DNA from: Nocardia crassostreae
GTDB lineage: Bacteria; Actinomycetota; Actinomycetes; Mycobacteriales; Mycobacteriaceae
Direction of reading: 5' to 3'
Length of the DNA: 64,000 nt
NCBI RefSeq assembly: GCF_001613405.1
Contig: NZ_BDCH01000012.1
Coordinates: 806,001 to 870,000 of the forward strand
Below the pieces are notes generated by a model that saw only the letters and a program-made list of their open reading frames with translations, did not search any database and had not been told where the DNA came from. The stretch's first letter is position 1. Each line of letters begins with the position of its first letter. Below are positions 44,088-53,679 of the stretch, one piece after another. The translations under genes were made by a program, and so were the position numbers.

Positions 44088-45773
44088 TCAGTGGCAGCAG
44101 TGATCGGCGGGGGCGTCGTCGGTCACCGCGGACAGGCGGCAGAAGCAGGAAGCCTGGATGGGGATATCGGCCAGGGCGGTGGCCATTGTGAGCTGCTGGG
44201 CGACTATCGCGGCGGCTTCGGACTTGCCCAGGCGGACCAGGCATTCGTGGTAGCCGTGCAGACTCCAGACATTGCCGGGGTGCTGGGAGGCGCGGGGGAG
44301 AGTGGCGTCCAGACCCAGGTCGGCTCGGTAGACGGCTTCGGCCTCGGGGATGCGGCCCTGTTCCAGCAGGAGAGCGCCGTAGGCGTGGCGGGTGGGTTGC
44401 ATCCAGCCCCAGGGTTCGTCGTAGGGAAGGTTGTCGTCCAGGTGGATGGCGCGTCTGAGGGCTTTGAAAGCCTTGTCGTAGTCGGCCTTTCGGTAATGGA
44501 GCTCGCCTTCCAACATGGCGGCGGCAATGGCGAGGATATCGCGGCAGGTGTTGTTGAACAGGGTGCGCGATTCCGGGACGCGGGCATAGGCGGCCCGGAA
44601 GAGCTCCTGTTCGCGAGCGGCCTCGTCGGGCCGGTTCGTCGCGGCGTAGGCAATGCCCTTGGCGTAGTGGCGCATTGCCGTGGTGACGCAGTAGAGGTCG
44701 CGGTCCTCGGGGAGGGGCAGGTCGAGGATCTGCTGCCAGCGACCGAAGCGAATGAGGGCGTGCACGCGCATGGACAGCAGGCCCTCGAGCCAGTCGGCCA
44801 TGGGCGGCGACTCGACGCGCAGCAACTCTGCGGGAATTGATTGCTCCAGTTGCGCAACGGTTTCCAGGGCGGTGGCGGACTGGCCGAGGAACATGGCGCC
44901 GTAGATCTTGAAGTGGTAGTTGTGCGCGCGGTAGAGGGTGTAGAAGTTGACCTCGCCCGAGCGCCGCACGAATTTCCGGTCGGCGGCAATGGCGGCGGAG
45001 TTGGTGGCGACCACGCTGCGGTAGTCGCCGCAGAGCACGTCCAGGTGCGAGGGCATGTGCTCGAGGTGGCCGGAGTCGGGCACCAGACCGCGCAGGCGAT
45101 CCGCGACGGGGAGTGCGGATTCCGGGGTCGGCGACATCTCCATCAGATGGATGTACAGGTGCAGAATGCCCGGATGGGCCAGGCCCGCCGCGGTGGCCAG
45201 GGCGCGATCCAGGATGGCCTTGGCCTCCACGGTGCACGAATCGGCGGCCGGTTCGCCGGTGCGCTGATCCCACAGCGCCCACGGCGTGAGATTCATGAGC
45301 GCGTCGGCGCACAGGGTCGCGACATCCAGATCATCGGGAAACCGCTCGTAGACGGTGCGCATGGCCTGCGCGTAGTCGCTGTTCCACGCCGAGCCGTCGC
45401 CCTCGGGCGCACTCCGCGGATACCGGGCGCCCAGCGCCTCGACGAGCGCGCGTTCCACCGGTGTCGCGCCCTCCGCGAGCGCCATGGCCCGCTGGACCGC
45501 GTCGTGGGTGGCGGCCACCGCGGTCGCCAGCTCCTTCTCGTCGAAGAACTCCCAGGGCTTGTTGTAGTTCGGCCCCAGCGCGTAGGCCAGGCCCCAGCAG
45601 GCCATGGCGCAATCCGGGTCCTCGGCCAGGGCTCGGGAGAAGCACTGCGCGGCCTCTTCGTGATTGAAGGCGTAGGCCCAGACCAGTCCCCGGTCGAACC
45701 ACGTCTGCGCGGTCGCCGACGTGGTCGTGACACGCCTGGTGTGAGTACCGAGATCGTAATAGTCGGCGGTCAT
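44088..45773 (-). CDS. TPR-repeat protein with Cys/His C-terminus
   Basis: A 561-aa soluble helical protein with several TPR-like hairpins (AAQCFSRALAEDPDCAMACW; FKALRRAIHLDDNLPY; ALLLEQGRIPEAEAVYRADL). A conserved-looking segment GHLEHMPSHLD is rich in His. The last 22 residues include SCFCR and end HCCH, a plausible metal-binding tail. No signal peptide. It resembles the TTC38-like family of unknown function. It is divergent from the subtilase. Confidence 0.8.
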   Translation of the reverse strand: MTADYYDLGTHTRRVTTTSATAQTWFDRGLVWAYAFNHEEAAQCFSRALAEDPDCAMACWGLAYALGPNYNKPWEFFDEKELATAVAATHDAVQRAMALAEGATPVERALVEALGARYPRSAPEGDGSAWNSDYAQAMRTVYERFPDDLDVATLCADALMNLTPWALWDQRTGEPAADSCTVEAKAILDRALATAAGLAHPGILHLYIHLMEMSPTPESALPVADRLRGLVPDSGHLEHMPSHLDVLCGDYRSVVATNSAAIAADRKFVRRSGEVNFYTLYRAHNYHFKIYGAMFLGQSATALETVAQLEQSIPAELLRVESPPMADWLEGLLSMRVHALIRFGRWQQILDLPLPEDRDLYCVTTAMRHYAKGIAYAATNRPDEAAREQELFRAAYARVPESRTLFNNTCRDILAIAAAMLEGELHYRKADYDKAFKALRRAIHLDDNLPYDEPWGWMQPTRHAYGALLLEQGRIPEAEAVYRADLGLDATLPRASQHPGNVWSLHGYHECLVRLGKSEAAAIVAQQLTMATALADIPIQASCFCRLSAVTDDAPADHCCH

Positions 45774-45918
45774 TCGATGATCGTCTCACCGCCGCGCGGG
45801 CTCGGCAGCGTAAATCGAACACTCGATTGCCCGGGATTGTCCCACGCGGATTGGAGTACCTCGGTACTCGCTCGGTTCCGGTTTGTCCTGACTAGATTGA
45901 GGGTAGTGCTCGGGCCAT

Positions 45919-47592
45919 ATGGCGAAGGGAGTCATGGTGCCTACCGCGAATTTCGGGACGAAAGACGAGCCCGGCTTCGAACTCGAGCAGAGTCCGGATC
46001 TGATTGTAGTGCGCGCGAATCGAGGGCGCGGCGTGCCGCGCAAGATCGGGTCGGTGCGCACCGCCGTCGCCGGTGAACTCGATGACGCGACGCTGGTGCA
46101 GGCCCACCCGGAGGTGGTTGTCGAGGTGTACCGGGTGCCGCCCGGCTCACCGTCGGTCGAGGAACGCAAACCCCGGATCGATGCCGCGCCCGAGGTGCGG
46201 TTCGCCGGGAGCGTGCTGGTGGATCCGGGCACGGACGAACCGGTGCTCTATACCGAGAACATCTTCGTGAAGTTCGTCGACGACGCCGATCCCGAGCGGT
46301 GTCGGGCGGTGCTGCGCGAGGCCGGACTGCGGGTCAAGGAGGAGGTGGACTACGCCGACAATGCGTACTTCACCGCCGCGCCGGAGGGCACCGGCCAGCG
46401 GGTGTTCGAGATCGCGAACACGCTCCTGCGCCGCGCCGATGTGGAGTACTGCCATCCGGAGCTGATTCGACGGCGCTCCCGCAAGGCGATCTTCCCCGGG
46501 CAATGGCATATGAGGAAGACCGTCATCGGCGGTGTCACCGTCGACGCGCACGCGAATGTCGAAGCGGCGCATGCGCTCACGCGCGGCAGCGGGGTGACGA
46601 TCGCCATTATCGACGACGGCGTGGATATCGATCATCCAGAGTTCGCGGGCCCCGGCAAGGTGGTCGCGCCGCGAGACGCCACGCTGCGCACCGCGGACCC
46701 GCGCCCGAAGGACAGCTTCGGCACCGGCCCCGACAATGGGGATAACCACGGCACCGCCTGTGCCGGTGTGGCCTGTGCGAACGGTACGGCCGGAGCATCC
46801 GGGGTGGCGCCGGAGGCCGCGCTCATGCCCATCCGGCTGGCCTCCGGGCTCGGCTCCCAGGCCGAGGCCCAGGCGTTCAAATGGGCCGCCGACCAAGGCG
46901 CGGACGTCATTTCGTGCAGCTGGGGTCCCGCCGACGGCGCGTGGTTCCGGCCCAATGATCCGGCGCACGACCAGGTGGTGCCCATGCCCGCCAGCACCCG
47001 GCTGGCCATCGAGCACGCGATCACCAAGGGCCGCGACGGAAAAGGCTGCGTCATCCTGTTCGCCGCGGGCAATGGCAATGAATCCGTCGACAACGACGGC
47101 TATGCCAGCTTCCCCAAGGTGATCGCCGTCGCCGCCTGCAACGACACCGGAAAGCGCAGTGTCTACAGCGATTTCGGCAAGGCCGTCTGGTGCGCGTTCC
47201 CCAGCAACGACTTCGGCCACGCGCCGTTCCAGCATCCGGAACCCCGCACCACCGGCATCTGGACCGTGGATCGGCACGGCGCCGACGGCTACAACCCGGG
47301 CGATCCGGAACTCGGCGACGCCGCGGGCGATTTCACCAACAGCTTCGGCGGCACCTCCAGCGCCTGCCCGGGCGCGGCGGGCGTGGTCGCCCTGGTCCTG
47401 TCGGTGAATCCCGACCTGACCTGGGACGAGGTCAAGAATCTGCTGAAAGGCTCGTGCGACAAGATCGATCCTCAGGGCGGCTCCTACGGCGCGGACGGCC
47501 GCAGCAGCAAGTACGGCTTCGGTCGGCTCAATGCCCTGACCGCGGTCCGAGCGGCCCGAGCCGCGGCGGTGAATCCACTGCCCGTCGGCTGA
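45919..47592 (+). CDS. Subtilisin-like serine peptidase (S8), no signal peptide
   Basis: A 557-aa protein. The catalytic triad is visible as Asp in AIIDDGVDIDHPE, His in NHGTACAGVA and Ser in GGTSSACPGAAG, with oxyanion Asn in FAAGNGNES. The N-terminal ~190 residues hold an inhibitor-like prodomain (NIFVKFVDDADPERCRAVLR). No Sec or Tat signal is seen, so it is cytoplasmic or exported another way. The last 65 bases overlap the antisense methyltransferase gene. The ATG at 45919 has only a weak ribosome site; ATG 45934 is the other choice. Confidence 0.9.
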   Translation: MAKGVMVPTANFGTKDEPGFELEQSPDLIVVRANRGRGVPRKIGSVRTAVAGELDDATLVQAHPEVVVEVYRVPPGSPSVEERKPRIDAAPEVRFAGSVLVDPGTDEPVLYTENIFVKFVDDADPERCRAVLREAGLRVKEEVDYADNAYFTAAPEGTGQRVFEIANTLLRRADVEYCHPELIRRRSRKAIFPGQWHMRKTVIGGVTVDAHANVEAAHALTRGSGVTIAIIDDGVDIDHPEFAGPGKVVAPRDATLRTADPRPKDSFGTGPDNGDNHGTACAGVACANGTAGASGVAPEAALMPIRLASGLGSQAEAQAFKWAADQGADVISCSWGPADGAWFRPNDPAHDQVVPMPASTRLAIEHAITKGRDGKGCVILFAAGNGNESVDNDGYASFPKVIAVAACNDTGKRSVYSDFGKAVWCAFPSNDFGHAPFQHPEPRTTGIWTVDRHGADGYNPGDPELGDAAGDFTNSFGGTSSACPGAAGVVALVLSVNPDLTWDEVKNLLKGSCDKIDPQGGSYGADGRSSKYGFGRLNALTAVRAARAAAVNPLPVG

Positions 47593-48499
47593 CCGGCGCG
47601 CACGCGTACTCGGGCAGCGGCGATTTGGCACAGGTGAACTGCATGACGTCGATATGGCCCGCGCGGAAATGGTGCGCACAGCCGGTGAGGTAGCGCATAT
47701 AGGTGTCGTAGGTGTCCGCACCCGCGAGGGCGATGGCCGCGCTGCGGTGTTCCCGCAGCGCGGCCGCCCAGTGGTCGAGCGTGGTCGCGTAGTGCAGCCG
47801 CAGCGGATGGATTCGGGAGACGGTGAATCCGGCCTCCTGCGCGTATTCGCGCACGCCGCGCGGGATCGGGCCCCACGGCAGCGCCAGTTGTCCGCCGGGG
47901 AAGATGGCGGTGCGGATGAATCGCATGAAGCCGATGTCCTCGCGGGTGAGCGGGATCTCGTTGGCCCGCAGATGGTTGAGCCCGTACATGACGATGGTGT
48001 GCAGCAGCATGACGCCGTCGGTGGGCAGGGCGGCATGGGCGAATTCGAAGAAGTCCTCGTAGCGCTCCTGCCGGAAGTGCTCGAACGCGCCGATGCTGAC
48101 GATTCGATCGGCGTGCCCGTCGAACTCCTCCCAGCCTTGGAGCCGGACTTCCGCGCGGCGGCCGCGGAATTCGCGCTTGTCCAGCTGGGCCCGGATGTAG
48201 TCGTGCTGATTCCGGCTCAGGGTGAGCCCGATGACGTTCACGTCGTAGGCGTCCAGCGCGCGCAGCATGGTGGAGCCCCAGCCGCAGCCGATGTCGAGCA
48301 GCGTCATACCGGGCCGCAGATCGCATTTGCCCAGCGCCAGATCGATTTTCGCGATCTGCGCCTGTTCGAGTGTGCTGTCCGGCCGGTCCCAGTACGCGCA
48401 GCTGTAGGTCCGGGTGGGGTCGAGGAAGAGGGCGAAGAAGTCGTCGGAGAGGTCGTAGTGCGCTTGTACCTCGGCGTAGAAGGGGGCGTGACGAGTCAT
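47528..48499 (-). CDS. Cyclopropane-fatty-acid/mycolic acid synthase-like methyltransferase
   Basis: A 323-aa SAM-dependent enzyme. VQAHYDLSDDFFALFLDPTR, YSCAYW and the SAM loop LLDIGCGWGS are signatures of the CFA/CmaA family, which transfers a methylene or methyl group to the double bond of lipid acyl chains. ATG 48499 (MTRHAPFYAEVQAHYDL) has GGAGG eight bases upstream; the frame extends 28 codons further without support. The 3' end overlaps the subtilase gene tail to tail by 65 bases. It probably modifies membrane lipids or mycolates. Confidence 0.9.
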   Translation of the reverse strand: MTRHAPFYAEVQAHYDLSDDFFALFLDPTRTYSCAYWDRPDSTLEQAQIAKIDLALGKCDLRPGMTLLDIGCGWGSTMLRALDAYDVNVIGLTLSRNQHDYIRAQLDKREFRGRRAEVRLQGWEEFDGHADRIVSIGAFEHFRQERYEDFFEFAHAALPTDGVMLLHTIVMYGLNHLRANEIPLTREDIGFMRFIRTAIFPGGQLALPWGPIPRGVREYAQEAGFTVSRIHPLRLHYATTLDHWAAALREHRSAAIALAGADTYDTYMRYLTGCAHHFRAGHIDVMQFTCAKSPLPEYACAPVSRRAVDSPPRLGPLGPRSGH

Positions 48500-48694
48500 G
48501 CGGGCAACCTCCGGGCGGCATCGATGGCTGGGCGCTAGCGGTTGCCAGTTGGTCGTTGTGCGCGCGGCCGCGGTTTGGTCCATGGAATGTGATGTGGATC
48601 ATACAGTCGGAATAACTCCGCCGGTGACCAAACCGGAGCAGGATCCGTCGCGACTAGTGGGTATCTGCACTCGATCAGCTGGAGGAGACATCTG

Positions 48695-49770
48695 GTGGTT
48701 GCCGTCGAGAACGCCCATTGTGACGACCTGCTCGAGCCGCCCACGGCGGCGGTTCCGGACATCGACGAACGGCTCGTCGAGCTACGGTCGATGGTCGGCC
48801 GCAACTACCGGCTCCGTGACGATTACGAAGTCGGCCGCGAACAAGTCCGGGCCTTCGCGCGCGCCGTGCAGAACGACCATCCCGCGCATTTCACCGAAAC
48901 CGCCGCCGCCGACCTCGGCTGCCGGGGCGTCCTGGCCCCGCCCACGTTCGCGGCGCTGCTGGCGGGCGCGACCCAGCAGGCCCTGGCCGGGCTGCTCACC
49001 GGCTGCGATCTCACCACCGCCGTACAGACCCAGCAGGTCATGGACTACTACCGCCCGATCGTGGTCTGCGACCGCCTCACCAGCACGGTCGCCGTGCAAT
49101 CGCATCGCGAGGCATTCGGCGGCGATCTGCTGGTGGTCACCAACACCATTACTGATCAGGACGACGAGATCGTCCTCGTCGGCAACACCAGCATTATCGC
49201 CCGCACGGGCGCGGCGGAGCTGGGCCTGCGTTTGGCGGAACTCAATGCCGATGTGCTCCGGCACGATGTCCTCACCATCGCCCCCCGGCCGTCGACGAGG
49301 TCCCGGGCCATGCCAAAACGGCTGTCGTCCAGCAGTTCCCGCTGCGCAGCCGCAGCCGCGACCGCCTGGCCGTCGGCGATCCGCTGCCGACGCACGGCTA
49401 CCGGCTCACCCTGGGCGATCTCGTGCACTACGCCGGTGTCGCCGGGGATCCCAATCCGATCCACTGGTTCGAGCCCACCGGCGCGCTCGTCGGCCTCGGC
49501 CCCGGCGTCGTCGCCCACGGCATGCTGACCATGGGCCTCGGCGCGGGCTATCTCGCCTCCTGGGTCCAGGATCCGCGGGCGCTGCGCCAGTACAGCGTCC
49601 GCATCACCGGCCCGGTCTACGTGGTCCCGGGCACCGCGAGCACCATCGAGTTCGGCGGCAAAATCATTGCCCTGCATCGCAATAGCGGCACCGCCACGAT
49701 CGCCCTCACCGCCACCCAGGACGGCCGCCGCATCTTCGGCCGCGCCACCGCCGTGGTCGCACTCGGCTGA
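48695..49770 (+). pseudogene. Fused HadA/HadB-type (3R)-hydroxyacyl-ACP dehydratase, frameshifted
   Basis: The N-terminal half (MVAVENAHCDDLLEP..., DHPAHFTETAAADLGCRGV) is a HadA-like MaoC domain. The C-terminal half holds the hotdog hydratase motif YAGVAGDPNPIHW and HGMLTMGLGAGYL. The halves are in different frames. At six Cs (49281-49286) one more C would give IAPPAVDEVPGHAKTAV and a continuous protein of about 358 aa. GTG 48695 has GGAGGAG at good spacing. Fused HadAB proteins of this kind occur in nocardiae and relatives and act in the FAS-II/mycolate elongation cycle, removing water from 3-hydroxyacyl-ACP. The lesion is of homopolymer type, so sequencing error is likely. Confidence 0.82.
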
Positions 49771-49777
49771 TTCCCGT

Positions 49778-50518
49778 TCAGCCCAGCGGTATCGCCACGA
49801 TCGGGTCGGTGGTGGGTTGTGCCGACCCGCCTACCGGCTCGATCGAAACCGCCAGGGCGCGTGCGTCTCCCGGGCGCATCAGCAGTGGTGCGCGTTCGGT
49901 GGGCAGGGTTTCGGGTACGCCCGCCGAGCGGGGCGGGCCGCCGTCCGGGATGAGCCACAGTTGATAAGCGTGGCCCGGCGGTGGGGCGGGGACGGCATCG
50001 AAGAACACCAGCGCGGCGTTCAGCAGCCGGGAGGTGTCCACGGTGACGGTGCCGCCGCCGGACAGGGCATCGGCCTCGGTGCGCACTTGCTCGGCGGTGA
50101 TCGTCTCCGGATCGCGGTGCTGGGAAAGGTCTTTGACGATCAGTCCGCCGATCACGAGGGCGGCGACGGCCGCGGCCGCGGCGATCCAGGTCAGGGCCCG
50201 TCGGTGGCCGAGTGTCGCGGTGCGCGCCGATGAGGTCGCCCGGGGCGGGGTCGCCGAGGGCGCGGCGTCGAGCTGTCGATCGAGGGCGCGCTGGATCGAC
50301 GCCTCGAGGCCGGGTGGGGCGTCGTGGGCGTCCACGATGGTCATATCCGCCAAGGTGTCGCGGATATCGCGGACGGTGTTCCGGAACGCGGCTGCCTCGG
50401 CATCGGTTGCGCGGCTCAGTAATTCGTCGACCGCCTGCCGCTCGACGGCGGTGAGCGCGTCGAGGGCGTAGGGCTGGGCGAGGTCGCCCAGGTCGGCGGG
50501 GCGCGAGAGGTCAGGCAT
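49778..50518 (-). CDS. rskA: Anti-sigma-K factor RskA-like
   Basis: A 246-aa single-pass membrane protein. The cytoplasmic anti-sigma helix bundle (DLAQPYALDALTAVERQAVD) is at the N-terminus, one membrane helix lies at about residues 110-130 (WIAAAAAVAALVIGGLIV), and an extracytoplasmic RskA domain (HAYQLWLIPDGGPPRSAGV) follows. It overlaps the sigK stop by eight bases. It binds and holds the sigma factor at the membrane until regulated proteolysis. Confidence 0.9.
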   Translation of the reverse strand: MPDLSRPADLGDLAQPYALDALTAVERQAVDELLSRATDAEAAAFRNTVRDIRDTLADMTIVDAHDAPPGLEASIQRALDRQLDAAPSATPPRATSSARTATLGHRRALTWIAAAAAVAALVIGGLIVKDLSQHRDPETITAEQVRTEADALSGGGTVTVDTSRLLNAALVFFDAVPAPPPGHAYQLWLIPDGGPPRSAGVPETLPTERAPLLMRPGDARALAVSIEPVGGSAQPTTDPIVAIPLG

Positions 50519-51161
50519 CGGTCACCGATCCTGTCAGACAATGACGCAGACGCCGGAGACCGTCGCGAATGCGGGTCTTCACGGTCGAGAGGGGTACGCC
50601 GAGTCGCTCGGCCACCTCGGCATAGGTGTGGCCGCCGTAGTAGGCCAGGGCGATGGTCTCGTGCTGGGTGTCGGTCAGGGTGGCGAGGCAGTCGATGACC
50701 GCCCGTTCGTCCGAACGCTGGTCGACGGTCTCGGCGACGATATCGTGGTCGGTGCCGAGCTGGCGGTGACCGTAGGCGGAATCCCTTGTGGCCGCGGACC
50801 TTTCGATACGGACGCGGTCCACGGCCCGGCGGTGGGTGAGCATCATGAGCCAGCCGATGGGGCTGGCCAGGCGCTGGTCGTAGTGTCCGGCGGCATTCCA
50901 GACGTACAGGTAGACCTCTTGGGCGATCTCCTCCGCGGCGGCCGGGCGGCGCAGGATGCGCAGGGCCAGCCCGAATACACGGTGCTGGGTGGCGCGGTAG
51001 AAGTCGGTGAACGCGTCCCGATCGCCGTCGGCGATGGCGGTCAATAGATCGGTGAGCCCGGGCGGCACGTCCGCTGCGATCGGCAACGGCGTGATGGGGC
51101 AGGCGTCGTGGTCCTCGAGGTGTGGCGAGGTGACCACGGGCAGGCGTGGTTTATCGGCCAT
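50511..51161 (-). CDS. sigK: ECF RNA polymerase sigma factor SigK-like
   Basis: A 216-aa ECF sigma factor. Region 2 (FYRATQHRVFGLALRILRRP) and region 4 (THETYAEVAERLGVPLSTVK-type HTH, read here as GGHTYAEVAERLGVPLSTVK) are clear. ATG 51161 (MADKPRLPVV) has GGAAG upstream; the frame continues 22 codons further without support. The pairing with rskA supports the SigK assignment. Its regulon is not visible here. Confidence 0.9.
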   Translation of the reverse strand: MADKPRLPVVTSPHLEDHDACPITPLPIAADVPPGLTDLLTAIADGDRDAFTDFYRATQHRVFGLALRILRRPAAAEEIAQEVYLYVWNAAGHYDQRLASPIGWLMMLTHRRAVDRVRIERSAATRDSAYGHRQLGTDHDIVAETVDQRSDERAVIDCLATLTDTQHETIALAYYGGHTYAEVAERLGVPLSTVKTRIRDGLRRLRHCLTGSVTDA

Positions 51162-51317
51162 GCGGTGCGTCTTCCGTGAGAAGGGGTTGCTCGACGGTGA
51201 CTCGTGTGCTGCGGCTCCCCGGGACAATAGCCGCGGACCACCGGATACGGGTGCAACTTCGCAATGTCCGGGGGCGTTGCCGACGGTTTCACCCTCGGCA
51301 AGATCGTCAACCTGTGA

Positions 51318-51351
51318 TTGACTCTTGCTTGATCGTCAACTAATAGTTGAC
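51318..51351 (+). promoter_or_regulatory. Near-consensus promoter with a 17-bp palindromic operator over the -10
   Basis: TTGACT (51318-51323), a 17-base spacer and TAATAG (51341-51346) form a sigma-A-like promoter. GTCAACTA-A-TAGTTGAC (51335-51351) is a perfect palindrome that covers the -10. ATCGTCAAC occurs again at about 51303-51311. The monooxygenase ATG follows at 51360, so the 5' leader must be very short. A repressor bound at the dyad would block polymerase directly. Confidence 0.7.
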
Positions 51352-51359
51352 GAGTGGAC

Positions 51360-52438
51360 ATGGGAGTGAACGCTGCGAAGCGAGCGGTTGTTGTCGGCGC
51401 GGGAATCGCGGGTCTGGCCGCCGCACTGCGGCTGCACCGGGACGGCTGGGGCTGCTGCCCGCGCTGGCGCCGCGCGATATCGGGTTCTTCACCTCGGTGC
51501 TGGTGCACGCCGACGGGCGGGAGAAGCTGACGGTGCCCGCGGCGGTCGCGCAGGCGGCGGTCGGCGATCGGGCGCTGAGCGTGTTCCGGGGCGATGTGGA
51601 AACGGTGCTGTACGAGGCGATTCGCGATGTCGTCACCATTCGATTCGGCACCACCGTCGAGTCGATCGAGCAGGATGCGGACGAGGTGCGGCTCCGGTTG
51701 AGCGACGGCACGCCCCTCGAGGCCGATCTGCTCATCGGCGCGGACGGGTTGCACTTCCGGGTCCGGGAGCTCGTCTTCGGTTCCGGGACGGACTGTCTGG
51801 TGAACATGCGGAATATGGTCGGCGCGTTTCCGCTGGCCGAGATTCCGGAGCAGGTACCGCAGGGGGTCGGCACGACCTTCCTGGGGCCGGGGCGGACGGC
51901 GGCGGTCATGAATCTGGGCCCGGGACGGTCCTCGGCGTTCTTCACCTACGGCAGTGCGGATCCGGAGGCCGAGCTGGCGCTCGGTCCGGTCGCGGCGCTC
52001 ACCGCGGCCTTCGGCGATCTGGGGCGCGGTGTCGCGGATGCGCTGGGGCAGTTGGAGGCCGATCCGGCGAGCGCCTACTTCGATTCGGTGACCCAGGTCG
52101 TGCTGGGGGAATGGAGTCGGGGCCGGGTGGTGCTGGTCGGCGACTCGGCTTGGTGCGTCACGGTTTTCGCCGGATACGGCGCGGCGCTCGCCCTGGACGG
52201 GGCCGACCGGCTCGGTGCGGCGCTGGCGGCGGATGAGATCCCGGCCGCGCTGGCCGCGTGGGAGACCGCCTTGCGCCCCGAGGTCGCCAAGCGGCAAGCC
52301 TTGGCCCGCAAGGGAATGGCCCGCTTCGTGCCGCCCACCAAGGCGCATGTGTGGGTGGGGGAGATGATGCTGCGGGCCATTCAATTGCCGGGCATTCGCG
52401 GTCTGGTGCAGCGGGCTGTTCGGCGAGTCAACAACTAG
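51360..52438 (+). pseudogene. FAD-dependent monooxygenase with internal deletion
   Basis: ATG 51360 opens MGVNAAKRAVVVGAGIAGLA, the FAD-binding GxGxxG strand of aromatic-hydroxylase/TetX-type flavin monooxygenases. The downstream frame resumes LGLLPALAPRDIGFFTSVLV and holds the DG and GD motifs (LIGADGLHFRVREL, VVLVGDSAWCVTV). Between them about 30 residues normal for the family are missing and the frame shifts. The junction is at CGGCTGG, which fits deletion between two copies of that heptamer. The protein would otherwise be about 390 aa. The stop overlaps the MFS gene by four bases tail to tail. It probably oxidised an aromatic compound or antibiotic; the neighbouring exporter fits a resistance role. 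Confidence 0.8.
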
Positions 52439-53643
52439 CGGGCGGTGCGGGCGGGCGGGAAACCCGTGCGAGCGGCCAGGATCACCAGCAGGGTCGGGAC
52501 GAGCAGAACCAGGACGCTCCAGGGGAATACGCGCGGGCCGAAGGCATCGAGCAGGACGCCGCCCGCGATGCCGCCGCCCGCCATGGCCGCGTTCCACAGT
52601 GTGACCAGCATGGCCTGCGCGGTATCGGCGGCGTCGCCGCCCGTGACGGCCGCCGCGGTCTGCAAGAGGGTGGGCACACCACCCCAGCCCAGGCCCCACA
52701 AGGCCGCGGCCACGAAGACCAGGGGTGCGCTGCCGGACATGGCGGCCAGGAGCGCCACCGCGAGGGCGACCAGAATTGTTGCGGCAATGGTCAATCCGCG
52801 CAGATTGCGATCGATGCGCACACCGGTGAGCCAGATGCTGACCATGGAGGCGATGCCGAACACCAGCAGCACGGCATCGACGTGATCGCTCAGCTCGACC
52901 TCGTCGAGGAAGGTGGCCACGTAGGTGTACAGGATGTTGTGCGCCAGTACGAATGTCAGGGTGACGAACAGCACCGCGCCGACGCCGGGCAGCTTGGCCG
53001 TCGCCAGCAGCGGGATCCGGGAAGCGCGGCCCTGGCCCGGGAAATCGGGGACGGACGCCATGATCCAGGCGATGAGCACGACCGCGAGGACCGACATCAG
53101 GCCGAAGGTGAGCTGCCAGCCGACCGCTTTGCCCAGGAAGGTTCCCATGGGAATGCCGAGCGACAGGGCGAGGGGGATGCCCGCCATGGCGATGGCGATC
53201 GCCTTGCCCTGCAAGGGTTCCGGGACCAGCCGCCGGGCGTATCCGGCCAGCAGCGCCCAGACCACTCCGGCCGCGATACCGGCGACGAAGCGGGCGACGA
53301 GGGTCAGCTGGTAGGACAGGGATAGCGCGGTCGCGGTATTGGCGAGGAGGAAGCCTGCCACCCCGACCAGCAGCAGTTGCTTGCGCCGCCATCCGGCCGT
53401 GGCGACCGAGAGCGGAATCGCGGACAGGGCGGTGCCGATGGCGTAGACGGTGACCAGCTGTCCGGTCGCGGCTTCGCTGACGTGTAGATCGGCGCTCATG
53501 GCGGGGAGTACGCCCGCGGGGAGCGCCTCGGTCAGGACGGTGAGGAAGGCGGCGGTCGTCAGGGCCAGGAGGGGTGAAAGCGGTAGTCGTGGGTCGCTTT
53601 TCGCTGCGGGGGCGACGTTGTGTTCGGAGGTTTGATTGACCAT
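52435..53643 (-). CDS. MFS multidrug/sugar efflux transporter (12 TM)
   Basis: A 402-aa major facilitator of the DHA1/AraJ-like branch. Twelve hydrophobic helices are visible. GWRRKQLLLVG in the loop after helix 2 and RFVAGIAAGVVWALLAGYAR in helix 4 are in the expected places. It is a proton-driven exporter with unknown substrate. It is divergent from a MerR regulator with a dyad between them, which suggests drug-inducible control. Confidence 0.9.
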   Translation of the reverse strand: MVNQTSEHNVAPAAKSDPRLPLSPLLALTTAAFLTVLTEALPAGVLPAMSADLHVSEAATGQLVTVYAIGTALSAIPLSVATAGWRRKQLLLVGVAGFLLANTATALSLSYQLTLVARFVAGIAAGVVWALLAGYARRLVPEPLQGKAIAIAMAGIPLALSLGIPMGTFLGKAVGWQLTFGLMSVLAVVLIAWIMASVPDFPGQGRASRIPLLATAKLPGVGAVLFVTLTFVLAHNILYTYVATFLDEVELSDHVDAVLLVFGIASMVSIWLTGVRIDRNLRGLTIAATILVALAVALLAAMSGSAPLVFVAAALWGLGWGGVPTLLQTAAAVTGGDAADTAQAMLVTLWNAAMAGGGIAGGVLLDAFGPRVFPWSVLVLLVPTLLVILAARTGFPPARTAR

Positions 53644-53657
53644 GTACGTATGCTGGA

Positions 53658-53679
53658 ACCCTCACATAAGTGTGAAGGT
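53658..53679. promoter_or_regulatory. MerR-type dyad between the MFS and MerR genes
   Basis: ACCCTCACA, a TAAG centre and TGTGAAGGT form a 22-bp near-perfect inverted repeat (8 of 9 arm positions match). On the minus strand TTGACC directly abuts it and could be the -35 of the exporter promoter. This would put the dyad in the promoter spacer, as MerR activators require. No convincing -10 was found. Confidence 0.65.
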
